Position numbers and translations under genes: made by a program | Part shown: piece after piece, positions 16,608-24,294 of the stretch | Numbering within the stretch: position 1 is the stretch's first letter | Layout: every line of letters begins with the position of its first letter | Notes under the pieces: model-generated | What the model was told of the DNA's origin: nothing | Databases searched by the model: none | The model's input: the letters and a program-made list of their open reading frames with translations, nothing else | Assembly (NCBI GenBank): GCA_012513435.1 | Contig: JAAZCE010000022.1 | Span: forward strand, 1 to 64,000 | DNA length: 64,000 nt | Source: Clostridiales bacterium | Lineage (GTDB): Bacteria > Bacillota > Clostridia > Peptostreptococcales > Anaerovoracaceae | Direction: 5' to 3'

Positions 16608-17361
16608 CCACATCACCTCCCAAGCCTGCCATCACAGAAAGTATCTCTCTGTACATTGCCTGCCTGTTCCGGTCACCTCTGTTGACCTCGCTCCATATCT
16701 TGCCGTCCTTGAGAAATAACACACGACTTGCATAAGAACCAACTACAGCATCATGGGTGACCATGAGGATCGTAGATCCCAGCTCGCGATTCATCATCTC
16801 AAAGGTACTCATCAAAATCTTGGAGTTCTTCGAATCAAGGGCGCCTGTAGGCTCGTCTGCCAGTATTATCGCCGGATTGGTTATTATCGCTCTGGCACAT
16901 GCGACCCTCTGTCTCTGCCCACCTGAAAGCTCATAAGGGAATTTATTCAGCTGATCCTCCACACCTAATACCTTCGCTACCTTGCTTACCATGTTGTTGG
17001 TTTTCGCCAAGGTAGCTCGTTTGAGATTCAGTGGAAGCGCGATGTTCTCACCTACCGTCAGAGTATCCAGCAGATTGTATTCCTGAAATATAAAGCCCAG
17101 TTTATCCCTTCTGAAGCCTGAAAGCTGGTTTTCCTTCATGCTCGCCAGATTTCTTTCCTCGACGTAAATATCGCCTGCACTCACCTTGTCTATTGTAGAA
17201 ATTACATTAAGCAGCGTGCTTTTTCCCGAACCGGAGGCTCCCATTATGGCTGTAAACTCTCCGTGGTTCACGGTAAAGGATATGCCGTCCAGAGCCTTTG
17301 TTACCACACTTCCCGTGCCGTAGTATTTTGTTACCTTATCGACCTTTAAAATTTCACTCAT
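16597..17361 (-). CDS. BceA-type ABC transporter ATPase
   Basis: 254 residues. Complete ABC ATPase: Walker A MGASGSGKSTLLN, Q-loop FIFQEYNLLDTLT, signature ELSGGQRQRVACARAI, Walker B AIILADEPTGALDSKNS, and H-loop MVTHDAVVGSYASRV. The C-terminal extension RNRQAMYREILSVMAGLGG is typical of the MacB/BceA branch. It powers the BceB permease at the inner face of the membrane, probably for antimicrobial-peptide resistance. Start at 17361 with AAGGAG eight bases upstream. First gene of the likely bceABRS run. Confidence 0.94.
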   Translation of the reverse strand: MSEILKVDKVTKYYGTGSVVTKALDGISFTVNHGEFTAIMGASGSGKSTLLNVISTIDKVSAGDIYVEERNLASMKENQLSGFRRDKLGFIFQEYNLLDTLTVGENIALPLNLKRATLAKTNNMVSKVAKVLGVEDQLNKFPYELSGGQRQRVACARAIITNPAIILADEPTGALDSKNSKILMSTFEMMNRELGSTILMVTHDAVVGSYASRVLFLKDGKIWSEVNRGDRNRQAMYREILSVMAGLGGDVDVH

Positions 17362-17432
17362 ATGCAAAACTCCTTACTTATTATTATATTACAAATAAAC
17401 GCCTATGGCTATTTATCAGGCGAAGCGCCACG

Positions 17433-17479
17433 AAAAAACCGACCCTTCACGTCAATAATAACGCAAAGGGCCGGTTTTT
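17433..17479. terminator. Terminator after the corrinoid methyltransferase operon
   Basis: AAAAACCG-A-CCCTT (from 17433) pairs with AAGGG-C-CGGTTTTT (to 17479) around a 17-nt loop, with a single mismatch. A-runs on one side and T-runs on the other make it work in both directions; on the minus strand it ends the B12-activation-domain gene. Confidence 0.8.
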
Positions 17480-17528
17480 GTTCTAACGGTTGTATGATGA
17501 ATTTCTTACGGTTTTGTAAGGAAAGATA

Positions 17529-18278
17529 TTATGTAAGAAAATTGCTGCATGAACGACAGCCCTCTATTCTGCCGAAGCACTCACTGCACGAAATGGGCGG
17601 CAAAACATTCAAATCATCCGTTATGAGATAAATTGCCGCCATGCTCTTAAGGGGCACCATTATTCCGGATTCCCTTATGGCAATACCTATGCCGGACGCA
17701 TCCAGCACCGTCTCAAACTTTTTAGTATCCGCTGAAGGCATACCGTAATACCCCGGTCCGAAGGGGTCTGACAAATATCGACCCTCCGTCAGGCTTTCTC
17801 TTATTTCATTCTCAAACAACACTTTAGCTCCGTCCACAAAAGCCGTTCCCCATGTGTCCATATATACCTGCGCCTTTGTGCTCCCCTCAACGTGCCAGTC
17901 TCCTGCCGTAATCATGCACATGAAGATGCCTTTTACATGTTCTTCTTTAATACGAGAAAATCCGTTGCAGGTAATTTTAATTACCCTCTCGATACCGTTA
18001 CTGCTGTCCTTTACGGCAATAGCTATTTTGCCGTCACTGTAGGCGCTTTCACCTAATTCGGAGCAAACCGCCTTCATCTGAAAGTCTTTTTTCTCCCTTT
18101 CAAGTATGGCTAATGCCTCCGTAAGCATTTTTTGATGCCTTTCCTTGTTCAGGTCGAAGCCGCAGGCCTTTATAAAAAAATCTCTGGCATGAAAAAAGGC
18201 CTCTTGCCTTTCATATGTAAAAATCCGGCTTTCAAAGACCGCCGGGCTTTTACATATGCCTTCTCTATTGCTTTCCAT
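17529..18278 (-). CDS. B12-dependent methionine synthase activation-domain-like protein
   Basis: 249 residues. The middle resembles the SAM-binding activation domain of MetH: VEGSTKAQVYMDTWGTAFVD, then YLSDPFGPGYYGMPSADTKKF, then SGIMVPLKSMAAIYLI. The C-terminus carries four cysteines, C231, C234, C241 and C244 (CSECFGRIEGCRSC), which could hold a small metal or Fe-S centre. Similar stand-alone proteins are found in corrinoid methyltransferase clusters, where a reactivation role for oxidised corrinoid is a reasonable inference; ATP-dependent RamA is the better-known reactivase and is absent here. The ORF overlaps the end of the UroD-like gene by 14 nt, so it is the last gene of this operon. 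Confidence 0.78.
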   Translation of the reverse strand: MESNREGICKSPAVFESRIFTYERQEAFFHARDFFIKACGFDLNKERHQKMLTEALAILEREKKDFQMKAVCSELGESAYSDGKIAIAVKDSSNGIERVIKITCNGFSRIKEEHVKGIFMCMITAGDWHVEGSTKAQVYMDTWGTAFVDGAKVLFENEIRESLTEGRYLSDPFGPGYYGMPSADTKKFETVLDASGIGIAIRESGIMVPLKSMAAIYLITDDLNVLPPISCSECFGRIEGCRSCSNFLT

Positions 18279-19275
18279 TATAAAATCCCTTCACAGCATC
18301 AAAGAAAGCGTCTATATTTTCCCACTTTGCCGCCGGTGGTATGTCGCACCCCGATGAAATCACAAAGTTAGGATGACTTGAACATTCTTCAAGAAGCAAT
18401 TTGGTGGCCAACCTTATGGATTCAGGGGTCCCGTTGGTAAACTGCTGCGCCGGGTCTATATTACCCATGATTATCTTATCCTCCGGCATCTGTTCAAGCA
18501 TATTCTTCATATTTATAGCGTTGCCGAAGTGATAGGCATCGCAGCCTGTTCTCGTTATGGATTCCCACATCTTAGCAGCCGCATTCCCACAGTTATGATA
18601 TACGACGAGAAAGTCCTCGGACTTCACAGCATCGGCTATTTCTCTCACATAAGGCTCGGAAAAATTTTCTGCAAGTCTTGGAGATATGAGTCCTGTAAGG
18701 GGCTCTGCCATAACTATTCCATTCGCCCCTATAGCCTTATACTCCTTGATGTATTCTATGAGAAAATCTGTTGCCTTCCTCAAAACAATATGTAGCAGCT
18801 GGGGATTTTTCTTGCAGTATATCATGGCCTTGTTCACATCAACAAGTCTTCCTGTCAGCGAAAAAGGTCCTATTACTCCTGCGAATACCGGTCTGTCGTC
18901 GATAAGCTTAAGCGCTTTTGACATTCCGTCTATATAGATTCCTATTCTTCCCTTTTCAACAGAAGGAATCTCCAAAGCCTCTGCCTCTTCTAAATTGTTT
19001 ACAAGGGTTCCCATTACCGTTGGAACTTCCATATCAGATGTTTTGATTTTCGCTCCAAAGGCCTCTGATTCAAGTGATAAATCCATAAAGCTGACAGACG
19101 CTAAAGAATCCACCCGGTCTGCTATGGCCTTCATTCCCTTTGCCTGCATACTGCCATCGGCAATAAGCTGTTTCACGCTTATTCCAAGCAGCTGCACACA
19201 TGGAAAGGAAAGTATGGGCATAGGCTTTTTCTCCGCTGATAACTTAAGCCCCTGCAACCATTTGTGCATATTCAT
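18265..19275 (-). CDS. MtaA/UroD-family methylcobamide methyltransferase
   Basis: 336 residues of the uroporphyrinogen-decarboxylase-like family that includes MtaA/MtbA and MtvA-type enzymes. The zinc-type motif is visible: H227-x-C229 in YHNCGN and C310 in SSGCDIPP. Other family motifs are GVIGPFSLTGRL, GANGIVMAEPLTGLISPRL and MGNIDPAQQF. Heme-biosynthetic UroD arginines at the N-terminus are absent, so decarboxylation is unlikely. It probably moves the methyl group from the operon's corrinoid protein to an acceptor (tetrahydrofolate or a thiol) or the reverse. The acceptor is unknown. AAGGAA lies about nine bases before the ATG; another ATG is two codons in. Confidence 0.85.
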   Translation of the reverse strand: MNMHKWLQGLKLSAEKKPMPILSFPCVQLLGISVKQLIADGSMQAKGMKAIADRVDSLASVSFMDLSLESEAFGAKIKTSDMEVPTVMGTLVNNLEEAEALEIPSVEKGRIGIYIDGMSKALKLIDDRPVFAGVIGPFSLTGRLVDVNKAMIYCKKNPQLLHIVLRKATDFLIEYIKEYKAIGANGIVMAEPLTGLISPRLAENFSEPYVREIADAVKSEDFLVVYHNCGNAAAKMWESITRTGCDAYHFGNAINMKNMLEQMPEDKIIMGNIDPAQQFTNGTPESIRLATKLLLEECSSHPNFVISSGCDIPPAAKWENIDAFFDAVKGFYNGKQ

Positions 19276-19335
19276 ATGAAATTATTCCTTTCTGCTTTAC
19301 AAGTTTCAATTTATTTTTGTAACTGCGATTCTATC

Positions 19336-20766
19336 TTACAGCTTGGCTCCGGCTTCTTCTATTATCTCCTTGACCAGCTTCTCCCTGTTGCTGTCAACCG
19401 GTGATATCAGCTCTCCTTCCAATATCTTCATCACTTTTTCGTGAGCTATATCAAACATATTTTTTGAGCCTGCGCCCACCCATGTATCATAGGTATCTCC
19501 CGATATCAACTGCGAACGATAGAATTCATCTGTTCTGAAAGCTTTTCTGGTGGTCTTTTGCTTCAAATAATGCCCACCCTGCCCTACAGCCTTTATGTCC
19601 TCAAAATAATCCTTTTCATCACAGACGTCTACGCCCTGGCTCATTCTCATGCACTGCTTAAAAATTTCTTCGTCTATAAGCATTTGTTCGAAGGAAAGAG
19701 TCATACTGCTTTCCAGAAGACCCAGTCCTTGAACCACGTCGATGTTATTTAAAACTAGTGGCAGCGTGGTTAGGGTTTTTTCCATAACCGCCTGCATACC
19801 CGGCTCGTTGGCATCTGAAATACAGCCTGCTGCTATTACAGGAAATCCATAATGCTTGCCTAACTGTGTCATGGCCGTCATCATCAGCACTGTTTCGACT
19901 GCGCCCTCCATGAATACACCGCTTCTCATATTGATTCTTCCCAAAGCGGCCCCGTAAATAAGAGGGGTTCCCGGCGTTGTAAGCTGGAATATCACCAGTG
20001 CACTTAGGCATTCTGCATTTGCTAAGGCCACGTTACTGTAAAGGCTTGCAGGTCCCGTGCTGCCGCAGGCAGGCATGGGGTAAAGGAGTACAGGAGCTTT
20101 GTATTTAGTCAGTCCCATGGTTCCCTCCAACATTTCCTTATCGTGGCTTAGAGGCGCTACTGTGCAGTAGGTCGCTGAATATATCTTCCTGTCCACAACT
20201 GCTTCTTCACTTCCCACGAAGGCCTTGCAAAGCTCTATAATATAGGGCAGCTCATTAATGCTTTGGACTTCGTCCTGCAAATGCTTGCCGCTGTTTAACA
20301 TTGAGGTTGCACTGCTTATAACTCCGGAGCCTCCTGAAGGTATATCGGAGGGCTTTACCGATGACCAAAGCACGGTGGCTGAAGGAATAGCATCGAATAT
20401 CCTGCCTGCGTCCGCCAAATCCTGAAGCAGAGACAGTCTTCGCTTGCCGGTTTTTAAATCAATGGTATTGCTGCCGCAGCCATCCATGTTGATGGTAGGC
20501 TGTCCTGTGGGCATATGCAGGTCAAACTTAGGGTTTCTGGCTCCCAGCGTAAACTCCTTGGGCGCTGTTTTAAGTGCTTTATCCACCATTTTTTCGCTTA
20601 TGTATGCTACCTCTTTGTCCCAGTCTATTTTCCCTCCGGCCTTTTCCAGCATGGTCAGAGCTTTTTCACTAGGTACTTTAACGCCCACCTCTTCAAGTAT
20701 CCTTATGCTGTCCTTATGGAGCCTCTTTATTTCATCTATATTCAATACTTTTCCTGTCATAAACAT
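19336..20766 (-). CDS. MttB-family (non-pyrrolysine) amine methyltransferase
   Basis: 476 residues, full length, with no in-frame TAG, so this is the non-pyrrolysine branch of the trimethylamine methyltransferase family. Branch members characterised elsewhere demethylate quaternary amines (MtgB for glycine betaine, MtpB for proline betaine, MtcB for carnitine). Seen here: INMDGCGSNTIDLKTGKRR, TVAPLSHDKEMLEGTMGLTK, PVLLYPMPACGSTGPASLYS, TTPGTPLIYGAALGRINMRS and the C-terminal YDTWVGAGSKNMFDIAHEK. AGGAGG lies seven bases before the start. It follows the corrinoid-protein gene by 11 nt. It should transfer a methyl group from an N-methylated substrate to Co(I) of that partner. The substrate cannot be told from sequence alone. 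Confidence 0.92.
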   Translation of the reverse strand: MFMTGKVLNIDEIKRLHKDSIRILEEVGVKVPSEKALTMLEKAGGKIDWDKEVAYISEKMVDKALKTAPKEFTLGARNPKFDLHMPTGQPTINMDGCGSNTIDLKTGKRRLSLLQDLADAGRIFDAIPSATVLWSSVKPSDIPSGGSGVISSATSMLNSGKHLQDEVQSINELPYIIELCKAFVGSEEAVVDRKIYSATYCTVAPLSHDKEMLEGTMGLTKYKAPVLLYPMPACGSTGPASLYSNVALANAECLSALVIFQLTTPGTPLIYGAALGRINMRSGVFMEGAVETVLMMTAMTQLGKHYGFPVIAAGCISDANEPGMQAVMEKTLTTLPLVLNNIDVVQGLGLLESSMTLSFEQMLIDEEIFKQCMRMSQGVDVCDEKDYFEDIKAVGQGGHYLKQKTTRKAFRTDEFYRSQLISGDTYDTWVGAGSKNMFDIAHEKVMKILEGELISPVDSNREKLVKEIIEEAGAKL

Positions 20767-20777
20767 GATATACCCTC

Positions 20778-21419
20778 CTAAGCTAAAAGCTGTTCGGCCA
20801 GCTTAACCGCGGAAATAGCGTTATCCGAATAGCCGTCAGCATTTATCTTATCAGACCACTGGCTGCTCACAGGCGCCCCGCCTATTATTACCTTAATATC
20901 ATCTCTCATGTTTTCTTCTTCCAGAAGCCTTATAATATTGCTTTGTTCCTCCATAGTAGATGTCAGCAATGCTGATAGTCCCAAAATATCAGGTTTTATT
21001 TCTTTGACTTTTTCTATTACTTTTTCATTTTCTACATCTGTACCTAGATCATACACCTCAAAGCCTGATGCGGTCATCATTGCTCCTACTATAGTCTTGC
21101 CTATATCGTGCACATCTCCTTGAACCGTTACCAGGGCAACCTTGCCTGCTGTAGACGCACTGTATTCCGAACTGCTTTTCATGGCCTCATCCAGAACCTC
21201 AAGGGCGCATTTCATGGCGTCTGCCGAGCAAACCAGATCAGGTAAAAAGTACTCTTCCTTCTCATACAAATGGCCTGCCTCCTGAATTCCTGCCAGGAAG
21301 CCTTTATTCATTACCTCTTGCAAATCCATCTTTTCTTCAAGAGCCTGCTCTGCCAGCTTGACTGCCTCCTCCTCATCACCATCCAATACAGCTTCTTTCA
21401 TAAGTTCGCAAATCTCCAT
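20778..21419 (-). CDS. Corrinoid (B12-binding) methyltransferase partner protein
   Basis: 213 residues. N-terminal helical cap domain (about 1-85) with EKMDLQEVMNKGFLAGIQ and LPDLVCSADAMKCALEVL; C-terminal Rossmann-like cobamide domain with the base-off motif GDVHDIGKTIVGAMM (D-x-H-x-x-G), LSALLTSTMEEQ and VIIGGAPVSSQW. It is the MttC/MtgC-type carrier that shuttles the methyl group between the MttB homologue and the MtaA-like enzyme. First gene of the operon. The ATG lacks a clear ribosome-binding site; a likely -10 box and a small palindrome lie only 25-35 nt upstream, so the leader may be very short. An alternative ATG is six codons inside, with GGAG upstream of it. Confidence 0.93.
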   Translation of the reverse strand: MEICELMKEAVLDGDEEEAVKLAEQALEEKMDLQEVMNKGFLAGIQEAGHLYEKEEYFLPDLVCSADAMKCALEVLDEAMKSSSEYSASTAGKVALVTVQGDVHDIGKTIVGAMMTASGFEVYDLGTDVENEKVIEKVKEIKPDILGLSALLTSTMEEQSNIIRLLEEENMRDDIKVIIGGAPVSSQWSDKINADGYSDNAISAVKLAEQLLA

Positions 21420-21433
21420 ATTTTTTACAGCGG

Positions 21434-21454
21434 CAGCCTGTATATTATAGGCTG
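21434..21454 (-). promoter_or_regulatory. Probable promoter -10 within an inverted repeat (methyltransferase operon)
   Basis: On the minus strand TATAAT (21449-21444) lies between CAGCCT and AGGCTG (arms 21434-21439 and 21449-21454). No good -35 is present (TTAAAG at an 18-nt distance), which suits an activator-dependent promoter. The predicted start leaves a leader of about 20 nt before the corrinoid-protein ATG. The repeat could be a binding site of the divergent AraC regulator or a repressor. Confidence 0.45.
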
Positions 21455-21546
21455 TCCTTTCTCCCTTCTTTAATTTTCTGATTTTTTTGTTTATTGTTAT
21501 GCTTTGATTTTACTTCCTATTGACCTTTAATAGGGGTTTATATTTA

Positions 21547-21575
21547 TTGATACAAGGGTAAGATTATGATACTAT
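21547..21575 (+). promoter_or_regulatory. Promoter of the AraC gene; transcript nearly leaderless
   Basis: TTGATA (21547-21552), a 17-nt spacer and TACTAT (21570-21575) form a good sigma-A promoter. The AraC ATG at 21585 begins nine bases after the -10, so the mRNA would have almost no 5' leader, and no ribosome-binding site is seen. Confidence 0.6.
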
Positions 21576-21584
21576 ATTGGCATA

Positions 21585-22538
21585 ATGAAATATATTGAGC
21601 AGATAGGTTACAAATCAAGTGCTATGGTAAAAGCCAGACTGGAAAGCCTGGCTTATTACCCTTTTCACTTGCATAGAGATGATTTTGAAATAATATGCGT
21701 GCTTAACGGCAAGGTCACTATTTGTGATTCGGCTGCCAGCTACGCTCTTTCCTATGGTGATGTCCATATTTTCAATATGAACGACCCCCATAAAATAGTT
21801 TCCGATGACCCTGACAACATCATCTTAACGGTTCAAATAAACTGCGACTACTACAAACAGCATTTTGAGGGTCTCCATGATGCCTACTTTATATGCGACA
21901 CATATGCTGAGCGAGATTTGTATTCTATAGATATAAAATATCTTCGCTTTCTGCTGGCCAGACTGTTCAAGGCCTATTCGGAAAAGCCCTCTGACTTGCA
22001 GCTCGAGGCCCAGACAAAGGAACTGCTGGAATTCCTTCTTGACCAGTTCCGGCAATACGTCTATAAGCAGGAGGAAGGCCGTGCCGCCAATATCGTCAGG
22101 CTGCAAAACCTCGATTACCTTTACAAGAATTACGAGAGAATGTACCGCATAGTGGACTATGTCTTCGACCACTATAACGAAAAGCTGTCTTTGCAAAGCA
22201 TTGCAGATGCGGAATACCTCAGCTCTCCCCACCTTTCCAGATACATTAAGGAGACCTTGGGCCTTACCTTTACACAGCTCGTATCCCTAACGCGATGCGA
22301 AGAAGCCTCAAGGCTTCTTTCCGCTACCAAAAAGACCGTAGACCTGATTGCCGTCCAAGTGGGCTTTGCCAACCGCAAGCATTTGGCGGTTCAGTTCAGG
22401 AAGTGGTTTCAACAGACTCCTTCGCAATACAGAAACGGCATATTAAAAGACTTGAGCTCCGACGCCAAGGTCAAGCTCAGGCCATTTGATTACGATTTTG
22501 CCAATGTTATATTGGATATGTATTTGGATGAGTATTGA
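21585..22538 (+). CDS. AraC-family transcriptional regulator
   Basis: 317 residues. N-terminal cupin-like sensing part (about 20-110: YPFHLHRDDFEIICVLNG, YGDVHIFNMNDPHKIVSDD), a helical linker, and a C-terminal pair of AraC helix-turn-helix motifs: LSLQSIADAEYLSSPHLSRY and VDLIAVQVGFANRKHLAVQF followed by QQTPSQYRNG. It is divergent from the corrinoid methyltransferase operon with a 165-bp shared promoter region, so it most likely activates that operon in response to its methylated substrate. Its own transcript appears nearly leaderless. A C-terminal tail of 30 residues follows the second HTH. Confidence 0.9.
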   Translation: MKYIEQIGYKSSAMVKARLESLAYYPFHLHRDDFEIICVLNGKVTICDSAASYALSYGDVHIFNMNDPHKIVSDDPDNIILTVQINCDYYKQHFEGLHDAYFICDTYAERDLYSIDIKYLRFLLARLFKAYSEKPSDLQLEAQTKELLEFLLDQFRQYVYKQEEGRAANIVRLQNLDYLYKNYERMYRIVDYVFDHYNEKLSLQSIADAEYLSSPHLSRYIKETLGLTFTQLVSLTRCEEASRLLSATKKTVDLIAVQVGFANRKHLAVQFRKWFQQTPSQYRNGILKDLSSDAKVKLRPFDYDFANVILDMYLDEY

Positions 22539-22660
22539 CAGTCTTTTAATGGTACTGCTGATTTTGCTGGATGACCTATGCGGCATACTATCATCTGCAT
22601 ATCATGCTTCGCTCTATATTCTTTAATTCTATTGGTTATCATATTTCAACGCATCATCTT

Positions 22661-22706
22661 TTTAAAAAAACAACCCCCGATTCCAAGGGTTGGAATTCGG
22701 GGGTTT
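22661..22706 (-). terminator. Terminator of rplM-rpsI
   Basis: Arms AACCCCCGA-TTCCAA (22672-22686) and TTGGAATTCGGGGGTT (22690-22705) pair with one bulged base. On the minus strand the stem is followed by GTTTTTTT (22670-22661 side), a strong intrinsic terminator. Confidence 0.92.
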
Positions 22707-22752
22707 CCACACAAATGTGTTTGAGCATCGCTTGTTCTGTGTCGTTGCTTGA

Positions 22753-23148
22753 TTATCTCTTCGAGAACTGGCTTGCTCTTCTTGCCTTCTTGAGTCCGTA
22801 CTTCTTTCTTTCCTTCATTCTTGAATCTCTTGTCAAGAATCCGGCTGCCTTTAATGCAGCTCTGTACGCCTCTCTGTCAGCTTCGCAAAGGGCTCTTGAA
22901 ATGCCGTGTCTTAAAGCTCCGGCCTGTCCTGTGTATCCGCCGCCTTCAACAGTGGCTATAACGTCGAACTTGCCTTCGCAGCCTGCGATTTCAAAAGGTC
23001 TCTTTACTTCTCTCTTTACGATTTCCATTGCAAGGTAATCATCGAGAGGCTTCTTGTTTACTGTGATATTTCCGTTACCAGGGATCAATCTAACTCTAGC
23101 AACCGAAGATTTTCTTCTTCCTGTTCCGTAATACTGTGTCTTTGCCAT
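22753..23148 (-). CDS. rpsI: 30S ribosomal protein S9
   Basis: 131 residues, typical length for bacterial uS9. The N-terminal [16 protein letters not shown] and the C-terminal basic tail ending [17 protein letters not shown] are diagnostic; the last Lys-Arg reaches the ribosomal P site. It follows rplM by 19 nt, the usual L13-S9 operon, with GGAGG before the ATG, and ends at a strong terminator. Confidence 0.98.
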   Translation of the reverse strand: MAKTQYYGTGRRKSSVARVRLIPGNGNITVNKKPLDDYLAMEIVKREVKRPFEIAGCEGKFDVIATVEGGGYTGQAGALRHGISRALCEADREAYRAALKAAGFLTRDSRMKERKKYGLKKARRASQFSKR

Positions 23149-23167
23149 CGTTTAATTCCTCCCTTCC

Positions 23168-23596
23168 TTAAATATCCAATACTTCCGGCTTCTGAGCTTG
23201 ATGGTCATGCTCAGGACCTGCGTAAACCTTTAACTTCTTGTACATCTGTCTGCCAAGCTTACCGTTAGGCATCATGCCCTTTACAGCATGTCTTACAGCT
23301 TCCGTCGGATGCTTATCCATCATCTTTTCAAAAGTTACTTCTCTAAGGCCGCCCGGATATCCGGTATGTCTCTTGTAAATCTTTTCTTTTCTCTTCTTGC
23401 CTGTTACCTCTACCTTCTCTGCGTTGATTACGATTACATAATCTCCACAATCAACGTGAGGTGTGTAAATTGGTTTGTTCTTTCCTCTTAAGATTGCGGC
23501 AATCTGCGATGCCATTCTTCCGAGGTTCTTGCCTTCTGCGTCTACAACGTACCACTTACGCTGCACTTCATGAGGCTTTGCAATAAATGAACTCAT
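23168..23596 (-). CDS. rplM: 50S ribosomal protein L13
   Basis: 142 residues, normal for uL13. Recognisable by [40 protein letters not shown] and [20 protein letters not shown]. First gene of the L13-S9 operon. GGAAGGAAT precedes the ATG. A long structured leader of roughly 190 nt and a good promoter lie upstream, consistent with autoregulation as described for Firmicute L13 leaders. Confidence 0.98.
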   Translation of the reverse strand: MSSFIAKPHEVQRKWYVVDAEGKNLGRMASQIAAILRGKNKPIYTPHVDCGDYVIVINAEKVEVTGKKRKEKIYKRHTGYPGGLREVTFEKMMDKHPTEAVRHAVKGMMPNGKLGRQMYKKLKVYAGPEHDHQAQKPEVLDI

Positions 23597-23788
23597 CTTT
23601 TATTCCTTCCCACCTACTAGGTTTGCAAAGCAAACTTTTTCGGCCCTGCCTACTGAAATTTTCCTGTAAAGCCGCCTCCGGCGGTTCTTTTGCAAAAGAA
23701 TTTTTTTCGGCGAACTAAAACTTTTAGCCGCGCTCCCTCGGACGTTCCCATCCTAGTCACACGAAAAACCATGTCACGAACGTGACAC
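23597..23788 (-). ncRNA. Structured 5' leader of rplM
   Basis: About 190 nt between the predicted start site and the rplM ATG with several hairpins: a perfect TGTCACGAACGTGACA palindrome (23772-23787) at the 5' end, CCGCCTCCGGCGG, TTCTTTTGCAAAAGAA, and GTTTGCTTTGCAAAC close to the ribosome-binding site. Autoregulatory L13 leaders are known in Firmicutes; whether this is that class cannot be confirmed by eye. Confidence 0.45.
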
Positions 23789-23794
23789 GAGCTT

Positions 23795-23823
23795 ATTTTA
23801 CATGTTTGCAGACCTAAAGTCAA
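23795..23823 (-). promoter_or_regulatory. Promoter of rplM-rpsI
   Basis: On the minus strand TTGACT (23823-23818), a 17-nt spacer and TAAAAT (23800-23795). Close to the sigma-A consensus. Confidence 0.7.
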
Positions 23824-23826
23824 AGG

Positions 23827-23849
23827 TTTTTGCAAAGTCTTTGCAAAAA
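23827..23849. promoter_or_regulatory. Perfect 11-bp palindrome upstream of the rplM -35
   Basis: TTTTTGCAAAG and its exact complement around a single central base. It abuts the rplM -35 and lies 70 nt upstream of the divergent Spx-like start, so it could be an operator shared by both. The GCAAA motif recurs several times in the rplM leader. Confidence 0.45.
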
Positions 23850-23917
23850 TAGTGACAAGGAATACAATGCAAGGTAGAATAAAGATTAAAGGAGAAAGGA
23901 GAAAGGAGCCTTTTATT

Positions 23918-24268
23918 ATGCTGTTTATTGAATACCCTAAGTGCACCACCTGCCAAAAAGCGAAGAAATGGCTGGATGAACATAACGTTTCCTATATTGA
24001 CCGCCATATCAAGGAGCAAAACCCTACAGCGGCGGAGCTGAAGGCATGGCACAAAAGAAGCAGCCTGCCGCTAAAACGCTTTTTTAACACCAGTGGTCTT
24101 ATTTACAAAGACCTTAAACTGAAGGAAAAGCTGCCCTCCATGAGCGAGGATGACCAGTATGAACTTCTTGCCACAGACGGAATGCTTGTAAAGCGACCCC
24201 TTATCGTCACGGATGATTTTATTCTGATTGGGTTTAAAGAAAAAGAGTGGGAAGCAATACTGTTATGA
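23918..24268 (+). CDS. Spx/ArsC-like thioredoxin-fold protein
   Basis: 116 residues of the arsenate reductase/Spx/YffB family. The N-terminal IEYPKCTTCQKAKKWLDEH carries a CxxC; RHIKEQNPTAAELKAWH and FNTSGLIYKDL follow, and VKRPLIVTDDFILIGFKEKEW gives the usual cis-proline region. Such proteins are thiol reductases or, for Spx, RNA-polymerase-binding stress regulators; the RPI motif of Spx appears here as RPL, so a reductase-like YffB/MgsR role is equally possible. GGAG lies nine bases before the chosen ATG; the open frame extends upstream without plausible coding content. Confidence 0.85.
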   Translation: MLFIEYPKCTTCQKAKKWLDEHNVSYIDRHIKEQNPTAAELKAWHKRSSLPLKRFFNTSGLIYKDLKLKEKLPSMSEDDQYELLATDGMLVKRPLIVTDDFILIGFKEKEWEAILL

Positions 24269-24294
24269 TTTTCTTAATGGAATAAGGTAAAGTA

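Noticed and set aside
19336-20766. Pyrrolysine in the MttB homologue
   Set aside because: The gene reads through without an in-frame TAG from start to stop, so it belongs to the non-pyrrolysine branch.
23650-23949. 99-codon minus-strand frame upstream of rplM
   Set aside because: It covers the rplM promoter and leader hairpins and the start of the Spx-like gene; no conserved pattern.
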